Part shown: positions 56,300 through 64,000 of the stretch, one piece after another
Numbering within the stretch: position 1 is the stretch's first letter
Layout of the letters: each line of letters starts with the position of its first letter
Assembly: GCA_021812245.1 (NCBI GenBank)
Contig: JAKAOK010000002.1
Span: 1-64,000 of the forward strand
Direction: 5' to 3'
DNA from: a bacterium
Lineage (GTDB): Bacteria; SZUA-79; Acidulodesulfobacterales; Acidulodesulfobacteraceae
Length of the DNA stretch: 64,000 nucleotides
The notes under the pieces: model-generated
Database searches by the model: none
Told to the model about the DNA's origin: nothing
The model's input: the letters and a program-made list of their open reading frames with translations, nothing else
Translations under genes and position numbers: made by a program

Positions 56300-57136
56300 T
56301 TATGTCAATAAAAATTTATCTACCTCTCTTTCCATAAGATAATTTTCATATAAAAAATCGATATGATTTTTAGCAGGAACTTCCCGCATGTGAGAGCCGG
56401 CTAATTTTTTATGTAATTCTATCATACATTCATCATGTATAATTAAATCTTTTTTAGAATATACGAGATTAAAAAAAATTTTGCAGCGGTTAATAACGTT
56501 TATATCGCCCCCGTAACTTTCGCTGTAATATTGAGAATACCTAAAATCGTTTATTACGGCTTGCCGCGGGGTTCTTTTTATATCCATTAATGCATTATTT
56601 AAAATATTTTTGTTTTTTGACGCAAGCGCATCTTTCAAGAAAAGCATAATCGTCCTGTCAAAAGAATTTTCCAAGCTTTTTATAAAACTATCGCTTATAT
56701 AAGTATTATGGCATCCGGCAATAAGCATAACCTTTTTTACGTTGCAGGGGAATAGAGAAGCGTATTTGATACACACCTGCGCCCCCATCGAATGCCCTAT
56801 TAAAATATAATTATTATTTTCTCCAAAAAGTTTAGACAATAGAGCGTTTACGGTTTCGGCATAATAAGTTATGCCGTCGGCGCCCTTCACGGAGGAATCC
56901 CGATTTAAGATGTTTTCCGGAGCAGATGTCGATGACCTGAAATGGAAGGGAAGGTCAAAAACCAATATATTGAAAATTTCGCCGTATTCTTTCTTTATAT
57001 AATTGAAAATTGAAAGCATAGAAAGATGATTTCCGCCGGCGCCGTGAATCAGTATTACGGATTCGGTTTTCCCCGCTGCCGAAGGTTTATGGAGTATGTA
57101 AAAAATTTCGGTATCGTTTGGTTTAATATAAGACAT
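56300..57136 (-). CDS. Alpha/beta-hydrolase
   Basis: A 278-residue hydrolase-fold protein. The oxyanion stretch is LIHGAGGNHLSM (residues 29-40) and the nucleophile elbow is IGHSMGAQ with Ser116. The VFDLPFHFRSS loop and a C-terminal candidate catalytic His in AKNHIDFLY complete the pattern. The substrate is unknown, and no neighbouring pathway narrows it down. It is divergent from uppS, with a 125-bp shared promoter region. Confidence 0.85.
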   Translation of the reverse strand: MSYIKPNDTEIFYILHKPSAAGKTESVILIHGAGGNHLSMLSIFNYIKKEYGEIFNILVFDLPFHFRSSTSAPENILNRDSSVKGADGITYYAETVNALLSKLFGENNNYILIGHSMGAQVCIKYASLFPCNVKKVMLIAGCHNTYISDSFIKSLENSFDRTIMLFLKDALASKNKNILNNALMDIKRTPRQAVINDFRYSQYYSESYGGDINVINRCKIFFNLVYSKKDLIIHDECMIELHKKLAGSHMREVPAKNHIDFLYENYLMEREVDKFLLT

Positions 57137-57261
57137 AGGTAATTAAGGTTTTTAACGGCGCAGGTTCAAAAATTTAGCAAAATATGATATATTAAAAATA
57201 AAAAAACATTCAAATTTAAATATTGCGCAATTGTTATAGTTTGATTATAACACAGGAAATA

Positions 57262-58155
57262 ATGACATTCTTAAAAAAAATAATATATTATTATTATAGA
57301 AACAGGCTTAAAAAAGAAGTATCGAGAAATAAAATTCCCGGACATATAGGGATAATACTCGACGGGAACAGAAGATACGCAAAAAAATGCGGATTTGAAG
57401 ACACGTTTAAGGGGCATAAGAAAGGGGCGGATAAGCTCTATAAAGTTTTATCTTGGTGCATAGAATTAAATATTAAGATTGTTACCGTCTGGGCTTTTTC
57501 GACCGATAATTTTAAAAGGAACAAGTCCGAAGTGGACGGCTTATTCGAAATCATAAAATCCCAGCTTGAATTTTATATAAATTCAAAATTTATAAACGAA
57601 AATAAAATTAGGGTGCAGGTTATAGGCAAAAGAGAACTTCTTCCCGACGATTTATTAGCTGTTATAGACAAGCTCGAAAGTAAAACGAAGGATTATACTA
57701 ACTTAAGGCTTTATATCGCGTTAGGATACGGCGGAAGACAGGAGATATGCGATGCCATAATAAATTTCATCTCGGATAATACTTATATTAAATCAAGACT
57801 GAGTCCAGTCTATGACGGCGTTAAGGGCTATGGAGAAGAAAGCGGTTCCGTCGTTTTATCTCCCCCCGAAAATCATAAACATCTTTGCCCTTCCGATTTT
57901 GCCGACGATTACGATTATCTGTCCAATATTATTACCGTCGACAATATATCGAAATATCTTTATGCAAAAAGTTCCCCCGACCCAGACTTAATCATAAGGA
58001 CAAGCGGTGAAATAAGGCTGTCGGGTTTTCTTTTATGGCAGAGTGCCTATTCCGAGTTTTATTTTTGCGATGTTTACTGGCCGGAGTTCAGAGAAATAGA
58101 CTTCTTAAGGGCTATAAGGAGTTATCAATCTAGGCAAATAAGGGCGGGAAAGTGA
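57262..58155 (+). CDS. uppS: Isoprenyl transferase (undecaprenyl diphosphate synthase family) with insertion
   Basis: Elongates farnesyl diphosphate to the C55 lipid carrier for cell-wall synthesis. Motifs are GHIGIILDGNRRYAKK with catalytic Asp34, VTVWAFSTDNFKR, YIALGYGGRQEI and DLIIRTSGEIRLSGFLLWQSAYSEFYFCDVYWPEF. ATG 57262 follows CAGGAAAT and is preferred to the upstream TTG at 57223. Between YGGR and the IRTSGE motif there are about 39 extra residues compared with the usual enzyme (about 250 residues); this one has 297. It probably starts an operon with the following MFS and two-component genes. Confidence 0.9.
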   Translation: MTFLKKIIYYYYRNRLKKEVSRNKIPGHIGIILDGNRRYAKKCGFEDTFKGHKKGADKLYKVLSWCIELNIKIVTVWAFSTDNFKRNKSEVDGLFEIIKSQLEFYINSKFINENKIRVQVIGKRELLPDDLLAVIDKLESKTKDYTNLRLYIALGYGGRQEICDAIINFISDNTYIKSRLSPVYDGVKGYGEESGSVVLSPPENHKHLCPSDFADDYDYLSNIITVDNISKYLYAKSSPDPDLIIRTSGEIRLSGFLLWQSAYSEFYFCDVYWPEFREIDFLRAIRSYQSRQIRAGK

Positions 58156-58176
58156 GCAAAGAAACGGGGTCAACTT

Positions 58177-59334
58177 ATGGCTTTTAATAAAACGCAAAAA
58201 AAGACCATTGCGGCAATGAGTTCGGTGGTAGGCTTAAGAATGTTAGCAGTATTTCTTGTTCTGCCCATTTTCGTCCTTTTTGCCAAAAAATTTTCGTCGA
58301 ATTTTATTTTGATAGGGATTGCATTTGGGATTTACGGATTGTCGAGGGCGATTTTTCAGATTCCTTTCGGCTATCTTTCCGATAAAATAGGAAGAAAAAA
58401 CATCTTATTTTTTGGTATGCTGTTATTCGGCATATTAACTTTTATAATAGGATTTTCTTCTAATATTTACGAACTTATCTCTTTACGGTTTCTGCAGGGG
58501 GTTGCCGCCGAAAGCTCCGTTGCGTTTGCGTTAGTATCCGATACAGTTTCCGAAAATGACAGAGCTAAAGCTCTTGCATTTCTAGGAATTCCTATAGGAC
58601 TCAGTTTTGTCGTAGGGATAGTCATGGGGCCGCTTCTTTCATATTATTTCGGTTATCCGTTCTTATTTTACGTTTCGGGTATTCTGGGGATAATTTCGGC
58701 AGTCTTAATTTTAGTCTGGGTGGAAGAACCCAGAAGCAAGAAAATGTTAAAAGAAATCGAGGTTTCATTAAAAGATGCCATAAAGGTTCTTAAAAACAAA
58801 ACGCTGGCAAATCTCTCTATTCAGGGTTTCTTATTATCTTTTTTTATGACGATTTTCTTTTTCGGTTTACCTTTGATAGTTAAAACGGAACTAGGGACGG
58901 GGTATTATTACAAAGTTTTAATCCCCATGGTAATTTTTTCGCTCTTTGCCATGATGAAAGCATCAAAAAAAGCGGATATGGGATACGAAGTACATCTTTT
59001 AAAGCTCAGTTTTATACTAATGGGGATTTCAAGCATTTTTATGTTTTCCCACCCGGGTAATTATGCGCTGCCGATAATAATCATCGGAGGTATTCTTTTT
59101 TTTACCGGTTTTTCTATTACGGAGCCTATAATGCCTTCTTTAGTTTCTGCTTCATCGGATAAATCTTTCGTCGGCACTTCTATGGGCGTTTATAATACTT
59201 TGCAATTTTCGGGAAGTTTCTTCGGCGGAAGCATTGCCGGTTTATTATATGAAAGCTATTACGGTTTTATACCCGTCATTTTAATCTTATCTTCTTTAAT
59301 ATGCTATATTTTAATAACGAGAATAAAAAAATGA
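58177..59334 (+). CDS. MFS transporter, YajR/AraJ-like
   Basis: A 385-residue, 12-helix major-facilitator protein. The loop 2-3 motif GYLSDKIGRKNILFFGMLLFG is canonical, and RFLQGVAAESSVAFALVSD with DRAKALAFLGIPIGLSFVVGIVMGP fits drug:H+ antiporter 1 type exporters. The substrate is unknown. Its stop overlaps the histidine-kinase start (ATGA), so it may be part of the signalling operon. Confidence 0.87.
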   Translation: MAFNKTQKKTIAAMSSVVGLRMLAVFLVLPIFVLFAKKFSSNFILIGIAFGIYGLSRAIFQIPFGYLSDKIGRKNILFFGMLLFGILTFIIGFSSNIYELISLRFLQGVAAESSVAFALVSDTVSENDRAKALAFLGIPIGLSFVVGIVMGPLLSYYFGYPFLFYVSGILGIISAVLILVWVEEPRSKKMLKEIEVSLKDAIKVLKNKTLANLSIQGFLLSFFMTIFFFGLPLIVKTELGTGYYYKVLIPMVIFSLFAMMKASKKADMGYEVHLLKLSFILMGISSIFMFSHPGNYALPIIIIGGILFFTGFSITEPIMPSLVSASSDKSFVGTSMGVYNTLQFSGSFFGGSIAGLLYESYYGFIPVILILSSLICYILITRIKK

Positions 59335-60785
59335 AATTAGGAAGGTTAAAAACTTATTTTGCATATGTCTGGAAAAAATTTATCGATGTTTCGATAAAGA
59401 TTAAGCTAATCGGTCTTGCTATGCTTACCACCCTTTTTTTAGCTTTTATAATTGTATATTTTCTATTATCTTTTTATAATGGAGAAATTTCACACGACGC
59501 CGAATATATGAGTATGGTTATTGGAAGGCGTATCTCCGAAGATTCGGCAAATTTTATTGCCGGTATGAAATATAATAAGCTGAAAATATTATTTAAAAAA
59601 GAGATTAAATATAATAAAAATATTCTATATATATTTTACCGGAATAAAAACGGGGTTGTTATAGCTTACGCTTTTCATAAGGGTTTTTACGGGAATATCG
59701 TTAAGAATATGCTCTTACTGAATAATAAAAGGAACAGAATATCGGTAGTTAAATATAATAACGACTTGTACGGGAAAATTATGGATGTGTCGTTTCCGGC
59801 TTCAAAAGGCGAACTTGGAGTTGTAAGAGTCGGAATATCCTTAAACCGCATGAAGAATTCCTTTTTTAAAAAAGAATCCCCACTTTTTTTAAAAAATATT
59901 ATAATTATTTTAATATTAATCTTTATTTTTATATATTTAATATTTAAAATTATCGCATGGTGGTTCTTAACCCCCGTAGTAAAACTTCAGAAAGCTGTAG
60001 AAAAGATAAAATCGGGCAATTACGATATTAAAATAACAGCTAAAGGAGACGATGAAATAGGAAAACTTACGAATTCTTTCAGCGAAATGGCTTTAATATT
60101 AAAAGAAGCCGAGCATGAAAGGATAAAAAATGAAGACTTGCGGAACGATTTTATAAAAAAAATAATCGATGCGCAGGAGGATGAGAGAAAAAAAATATCG
60201 CGAAACTTGCACGACAGTTTCGGACAATTCCTTTCTTCATTAAAAATAAGGCTCAGAATGCTTGACGATTGCGGCGACGTAGGTGAAATTAAAAGCAAAA
60301 TCCGTCAAATAAGGGACGACTTGACGGAAGGCATTAATCTTATACACGATATGGTAAAAGACTTAAGACCAAGTATGCTTGACGAAGTCGGATTAATTAA
60401 TGCAGTAAAACAATATATAGCAGATATCGTTAAAAATAATCAACCTATGAAAATAGATTTTTATCCCGTAAATTTTGACGACAGCGCGTTAGATAAAAAT
60501 TTGGAAGTTAATATATATAGAATAATTCAGGAATCGATATTAAACGTTATCAGTCATGCCTACGCCAATTCTATTACTATAATCTTAGAGAGATTCGAAG
60601 GGAAAATTAGAGGCATTATCGAAGATAACGGAAAAGGTTTCGGGTGTTGCGGAGAAGACTACGAACATTTGGGAATAGACGGTATGAAGGAGAGGGCAAA
60701 ACTGTTCGGCGGAGAACTGACCGTAGAATCCGAAAAAAATTTAGGAACGATAGTTAAGTTTTATATTCCAGACATTAATAATTAA
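59331..60785 (+). CDS. NarX-type membrane sensor histidine kinase
   Basis: It has two membrane segments (about 23-45 and 191-214) flanking a periplasmic sensor region of about 145 residues. A HAMP linker follows (LTPVVKLQKAVEKIKSGNYDI). A HisKA_3 domain with phosphoacceptor His294 in RKKISRNLHDSFGQFLSSL comes next. The HATPase domain has N-box IIQESILNVISHA and G-box EDNGKGFG. HisKA_3 kinases pair with NarL-type regulators, and one follows at 16 nt. ATG 59331, overlapping the MFS stop, is preferred to ATG 59301. Confidence 0.9.
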   Translation: MKLGRLKTYFAYVWKKFIDVSIKIKLIGLAMLTTLFLAFIIVYFLLSFYNGEISHDAEYMSMVIGRRISEDSANFIAGMKYNKLKILFKKEIKYNKNILYIFYRNKNGVVIAYAFHKGFYGNIVKNMLLLNNKRNRISVVKYNNDLYGKIMDVSFPASKGELGVVRVGISLNRMKNSFFKKESPLFLKNIIIILILIFIFIYLIFKIIAWWFLTPVVKLQKAVEKIKSGNYDIKITAKGDDEIGKLTNSFSEMALILKEAEHERIKNEDLRNDFIKKIIDAQEDERKKISRNLHDSFGQFLSSLKIRLRMLDDCGDVGEIKSKIRQIRDDLTEGINLIHDMVKDLRPSMLDEVGLINAVKQYIADIVKNNQPMKIDFYPVNFDDSALDKNLEVNIYRIIQESILNVISHAYANSITIILERFEGKIRGIIEDNGKGFGCCGEDYEHLGIDGMKERAKLFGGELTVESEKNLGTIVKFYIPDINN

Positions 60786-60801
60786 AGAAGGAACATAATA
60801 A

Positions 60802-61458
60802 ATGATAACGGTAGTGTTAATCGACGACCATTCCATATTGCTTTCAACCTTAAAAATATTTTTAAATATGCAGGAAGGAATTACCGTTGAAGGAACGACT
60901 AACGATGCTTCTTATGCCGTCGAACTTATAAAATCGAAAACCCCCGACATCGTTTTGCTTGACATATCTATGCCTAAAATAAACGGAATCGATTTAATCC
61001 CGAAAATAAAAAAAAATTCGCCGAACTCAAAAATACTGATATTAACTATGTTCGAGGATAAGCAGTATATGCAAAAAGTTCTTGAAGCCGGTGCATCCGG
61101 GTTTTTATTAAAAAAAGCAATGGATTACGATTTAGTTTATGCAATAAAAACGGTTGCAAGGGGAGAAACGTATATACACCCTTCCATGCTCGAAGACTTT
61201 ATTGCTAATAAGAACAATGCCTCTAACGAGGTTTTTAGCAGGGAAGAGATGCTATGGGACGCTTTAAGCAAGCGCGAAAAAGAGGTTATGACGGGGGTTG
61301 CCCAAGGTTTTACAAATAAAGAAATTGCCGAAAAGCATTTTCTGAGCGAAAAAACGGTTGCGACGTATAGGTCAAGAGGAATGGAAAAATTAGGATTTTC
61401 AAGCAAGTCCCAATTAATAGATTTAATTTATTTTAATCTAAAAATTTTGAAGAAATAA
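60802..61458 (+). CDS. NarL/FixJ-family response regulator
   Basis: A 218-residue regulator. The receiver domain has acidic pocket Asp8/Asp9, phosphorylation site Asp54 in VLLDISMPKINGID and Lys in LLKKAMDYD. The LuxR-type helix-turn-helix is LSKREKEVMTGVAQGFTNKEIAEKHFLSEKTVATYRSRGMEKLG. It is the partner of the upstream HisKA_3 kinase. Its position directly before the cytochrome genes makes these the obvious targets (inference). Confidence 0.93.
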   Translation: MITVVLIDDHSILLSTLKIFLNMQEGITVEGTTNDASYAVELIKSKTPDIVLLDISMPKINGIDLIPKIKKNSPNSKILILTMFEDKQYMQKVLEAGASGFLLKKAMDYDLVYAIKTVARGETYIHPSMLEDFIANKNNASNEVFSREEMLWDALSKREKEVMTGVAQGFTNKEIAEKHFLSEKTVATYRSRGMEKLGFSSKSQLIDLIYFNLKILKK

Positions 61459-61484
61459 TAATATAATCTTTCCTCGTAAGTTTC

Positions 61485-61544
61485 TTTCCTACGATATATT
61501 TCTACATTTATACTACAAAAATCAGTATTTATCCTATTTTAAAA
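61485..61544 (+). repeat. 60-bp upstream element, copy 1 (before cytochrome c)
   Basis: It begins TTTCCTAC and ends TACAAAAATCAGTATTTATC-CTATTTTAAAA. It aligns without gaps over the first 41 positions to 62517-62557 and matches almost perfectly in the last 30 (61514-61544 with 62546-62575). It probably contains a promoter and regulator site for the gene 84 nt downstream. Confidence 0.6.
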
Positions 61545-61628
61545 CTCCTTTGCATATATTAAATTTAATTTTAATAGAAATAAACTTGTCGCTTAAACTT
61601 AATAACTTAAAATAAAGGTGGATGATTT

Positions 61629-61982
61629 ATGAAAAAGCTATTGTTAATAGTAATTTTTATAATTGCGGCCGTAGCGGTAAACCCTACTAACGGGAACGCA
61701 ATCACTGGTAAGCAATTATTTAAGAAGGAAGAATGCGGCTTATGCCATGCTATTAATAAAAAAGGTGGGGCGATGATGGGTCCGAATCTTTCCGTTATCG
61801 GCAAAATCAGATCTTATTCTTGGATTAGAAGGCAGATAAGAAATCCCAAATTAAATTTTTTTACCCCTAATTCTTTTGTTATTTTTGACGGAAAGGTATA
61901 CGAATCTAATATGCCGGCAAATAAAAAAATAAGCGCAAATAATCTCAATAAACTTTCGCAATATTTAAAATCCTTAAAATAA
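61629..61982 (+). CDS. Small periplasmic cytochrome c (monoheme)
   Basis: A 117-residue class I-like cytochrome. The signal peptide (basic MKKLLL, cleavage near GNA, residue 24) directs it to the periplasm. The heme motif is Cys36-Gly-Leu-Cys39-His40, and the probable distal Met is in ESNMPANKK. GPNLSVIG and the C-terminal LNKLSQYLKSLK helix are typical. It is a paralogue of the next gene. The Shine-Dalgarno is AAAGGTGG. It may donate electrons to the cytochrome cd1-type protein downstream. Confidence 0.92.
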   Translation: MKKLLLIVIFIIAAVAVNPTNGNAITGKQLFKKEECGLCHAINKKGGAMMGPNLSVIGKIRSYSWIRRQIRNPKLNFFTPNSFVIFDGKVYESNMPANKKISANNLNKLSQYLKSLK

Positions 61983-62026
61983 CAAGAAAATAACAATTAA
62001 ATTTAAATTATTACCTATGGGGGTAA

Positions 62027-62389
62027 GTGAAAATAAAAAGAGGCAAAATTATATTGGGGGCATTAATTCTTTTTTTCTTAATTTTATACAGCGGTAAAGC
62101 GGTTTTTGCGATGTCCGGAAGAGCCGTTTTTAAATCGAAAGGGTGCATAAACTGTCATACTATAAACGGTAACGGCGGTAAGGCAGGCCCTAATCTTGGC
62201 AACATAGGAGCCAAAAAAAGTTTTACTTGGTTAAAGGATTTTATTAAAAACCCAGATAAATATTTTAACCCGGGAAGCAGTGCCGTTATAAACGGAAAGA
62301 GCTACATAATTATGATGCCGGCGTTTAAAAATATGCTTATAAGGTCGGAACTCAATTCGGTAACAAATTATTTATCATCGTTAAAATAA
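62027..62389 (+). CDS. Small cytochrome c, paralogue of the preceding one
   Basis: A 120-residue monoheme cytochrome c with a signal or anchor (residues 7-28). The heme motif is Cys40-Ile-Asn-Cys43-His44, followed by GPNLGNIGAKKSFTWLKDFIKNP, and the candidate distal Met is in IMMPAFKNM. It shares with its neighbour the GPNL..IG, W...I.NP and YLxSLK patterns, so the pair arose by tandem duplication. The start is GTG 62027 after GGGGGTAA. Confidence 0.9.
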   Translation: MKIKRGKIILGALILFFLILYSGKAVFAMSGRAVFKSKGCINCHTINGNGGKAGPNLGNIGAKKSFTWLKDFIKNPDKYFNPGSSAVINGKSYIIMMPAFKNMLIRSELNSVTNYLSSLK

Positions 62390-62516
62390 AAAGTAGAATT
62401 CGTAATTTAGTAATTTTGACATTTAAAAAAATAGCAAGTTAAAGGTTTTTGTTTACGATACCCCACATTTTTTTATCTAAAATTAAATCCTCAAATAAAA
62501 ATGCGATATAGGTTTT

Positions 62517-62575
62517 TTTCCTACATTTCATTTCAAAATTTATCTTACAAAAATCAGTTTTTATCCTATTTAAAA
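62517..62575 (+). repeat. 60-bp upstream element, copy 2 (before the cd1-type gene)
   Basis: It is near-identical to 61485-61544: TTTCCTAC start, TTTAT..TACAAAAATCAG core and TTTATCCTATTTAAAA end. It is 140 nt upstream of the cytochrome cd1-type ATG. The rest of the 62390-62714 gap holds a small GTCCCG/CGGGAC hairpin (about 62637-62653) and three TAGATTATG repeats ending at the start codon. Confidence 0.6.
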
Positions 62576-62714
62576 TATATAAACGGCGTATTAGACTTAA
62601 AAACTATAGAATGTAAGTTTAATTTTACCTCCTTATGTCCCGTTCCGGCGGGACAACGAGTATATAAAGAAGTATATAATAAGACTAGATTATGTTAGAT
62701 TATGTAATTAGATT

Positions 62715-64000
62715 ATGAGACTTTTTAAAATTATATCTTCGATTTCAATTACCTTTTTGTTAATATTTTTTTATTTCGTAGTTTCTATAGATGTCCAAAA
62801 TGCACAATCTATGGAGCCAAAAGAAGTTCTTGGACGTAAAATTTACATCCAAAGCGGGTGTTTCGTATGCCATGGAGAACACAGGTTGGGCAAGTCGGCG
62901 TCACCCCTTATTCCTCAATTTATCGGTCGGTTTCGGTACGGCAAACTTAAAAACATTATTGCTAAAGGTCTGTTTCCCATACCTATGCCCGCTTTTAAGC
63001 AGCTGTCGGGTAAAAATTTATCCGCTTTAATAACTTATTTGAGAAAAAGAAAACCTTCGTCTCAACTCGGATGGACCGAAAAAGACATAAAAAATAGTCT
63101 GATTAAATACGTTAACTATAATACAAATTCAATTATCCCCGATTCAAATATCAAACCGGTAAACGTTAAAAACCTCATAGCCGTAGTCGAGGGCGGAACC
63201 GGAAAGGCTTGGATAATGAAAGGAACGAAGATACTTAATAAGTTTAATTTCGGTAATATCCACGGAGGATTAAAGTATTCCCCTTCAGGAAGATATTTAT
63301 ATCTTCCTTCTAATACCGGATACGTCGGCAAATACGACTTTTATAGAGGAAAGATTGTTTATAAAGTAAGAGCCTGCCGTTATTTAAGGAATATCTCCCT
63401 TTCGGAAGGGGGAAAATACGTTTTAGCCGCCTGCCGGCTTCCTAAAGAGATAGTCGTATTAAATTCGAATAACTTAAAGCCCGAAAAAATAATACCTTTA
63501 AAGCACGGTATATCCGTAATTTACGGTTTATTCGGAAATAATAAGGCCGTCTTTTCTTTTATGCATAAGCCTTATATAGGCATACTGAATACCGATACGT
63601 TTAACCTTTCTTATTATAAAATCCCCGTCCCCTTCCAAGACTTCTTCGTAGACCCTTTAGACGAATACGCCGTCGGGGGTTCTTTCAATAAAGGAGAACT
63701 CTATGTTTTCAGTCTTAAAGCCAAAAAAATAATATGGCGTCATAGTTCAAACGGAATAGCCCATCCGGCGGGAGCGGGTTTTTGGTTTCATAAAGGAAGG
63801 TTTTACTTTGCCCTTACGAGTTTAAATGCCCCTTACGTTTCGGTATGGAGGATGTATAACTGGAAGTTTATAAAAAACGTATATACCGGAGGAGCCGGCT
63901 TCTTCGTAAAGACCAACCCATATACCGAATATCTCTGGGTCGATAACAGTTCGGATGCGGACGTGCTTATAAATAAATATAATTTCCGTACTAAAAAGTT
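62715..64000 (+). CDS. Cytochrome cd1-type protein (NirS/NirN-like), N-terminal part
   Basis: An open frame running off the right edge with 428 codons seen. A signal or anchor segment (about 5-26) is followed by a cytochrome c domain with Cys49-Phe-Val-Cys52-His53 and a probable Met ligand in IPMPAFKQLSG. From about residue 150 it becomes a d1-type beta-propeller: SPSGRYLYLPSNTGYVGKYDF, VRACRYLRNISLSEGGKYVLAAC and IVVLNSNNLKPEKIIP match blades of NirS/NirN/NirF. His183 in NIHGGLKYSPSGRY is placed where NirS has its heme d1 ligand. It could be nitrite reductase, NirN-like dehydrogenase or a related protein; the end is needed to decide. Confidence 0.78.
   Translation, partial: MRLFKIISSISITFLLIFFYFVVSIDVQNAQSMEPKEVLGRKIYIQSGCFVCHGEHRLGKSASPLIPQFIGRFRYGKLKNIIAKGLFPIPMPAFKQLSGKNLSALITYLRKRKPSSQLGWTEKDIKNSLIKYVNYNTNSIIPDSNIKPVNVKNLIAVVEGGTGKAWIMKGTKILNKFNFGNIHGGLKYSPSGRYLYLPSNTGYVGKYDFYRGKIVYKVRACRYLRNISLSEGGKYVLAACRLPKEIVVLNSNNLKPEKIIPLKHGISVIYGLFGNNKAVFSFMHKPYIGILNTDTFNLSYYKIPVPFQDFFVDPLDEYAVGGSFNKGELYVFSLKAKKIIWRHSSNGIAHPAGAGFWFHKGRFYFALTSLNAPYVSVWRMYNWKFIKNVYTGGAGFFVKTNPYTEYLWVDNSSDADVLINKYNFRTKK

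Noticed and set aside
56920-56945. Another copy of the CCCGATTTA repeat inside the hydrolase gene
   Set aside because: Only about 12 bases match, within coding sequence; likely chance.
62501-62698. Possible small gene before the cd1-type protein
   Set aside because: It covers the duplicated 60-bp element and lacks a ribosome-binding site; the element is better explained as regulatory.
62791-63030. Frame of 79 residues inside the cd1-type region
   Set aside because: It is out of frame with the clear cytochrome c domain (CxxCH) and propeller sequence, which occupy the same DNA.

Overview
The window is AT-rich DNA from a Gram-negative bacterium. The envelope evidence is a two-partner-secretion barrel, a secretin, a second small outer-membrane barrel and a lepA-lepB pair. 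A CoA-dehydratase-type activase, a divergent indolepyruvate:ferredoxin-oxidoreductase-like pair, several ferredoxin or radical-SAM proteins and c-type cytochromes suggest an anaerobic or microaerophilic lifestyle. The gene mix (PyrR, CIRCE/groESL, NiCoT under a cobalamin riboswitch, CoA activase) fits a deltaproteobacterial or Desulfobacterota-like lineage. That placement is inference; no rRNA is present to settle it. Many genes start with TTG or GTG, and several lack an evident Shine-Dalgarno sequence.

Layout: 1-3.3 kb holds the end of a TpsB transporter, RNase P RNA, lepA, and a cluster of nested palindromic repeats. From 3.3-13.1 kb come lepB and a pyrimidine operon, pyrR-pyrB-pyrC-carA-(radical SAM)-carB, then greA and an Nfu scaffold closed by a terminator. 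From 13-19.3 kb lie alr (reverse strand), tldD, a short penicillin-binding protein, an unknown gene, and comM, whose ribosome-binding site sits inside a strong hairpin. From 19.3-25 kb lie a MITE-like repeat, a cobalamin riboswitch with a cobalt/nickel transporter, a cupin, a sodium:solute symporter with its small partner, a nitroreductase, an outer-membrane barrel and tRNA-Arg(UCU).

25.3-34.5 kb is one contiguous type IV pilus/type II secretion-like assembly cluster: secretin, ATPase, platform protein, three pilin-like proteins, and GspL-, GspM- and GspC-like inner-membrane proteins. It has no prepilin peptidase or retraction ATPase. 34.5-45.6 kb is mostly housekeeping: a DHA2 exporter, tRNA-Arg(CCG), phosphohexomutase, enolase, ferredoxin, LOG-family hydrolase, dCTP deaminase, an ABC exporter, and CIRCE-controlled groESL.

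45.7-50.6 kb carries molybdenum-cofactor genes (moaB and a MoaD-MoaE fusion), a double-domain CoA activase and a Fur/PerR regulator with a palindrome at its promoter. The reverse-strand block 50.5-57.1 kb holds aspS, a DHA2 exporter, an IorA-like protein that seems to have lost its thiamine-diphosphate site, and its IorB-like partner, plus a hydrolase. The right end has uppS, an MFS transporter and a NarX/NarL-like two-component system. Next come two paralogous small cytochromes c and the start of a cytochrome cd1-type protein (heme c domain plus d1-type propeller) that runs off the window. A near-identical 60-bp element lies upstream of the first small cytochrome and of the cd1-type gene, suggesting a shared redox regulon.
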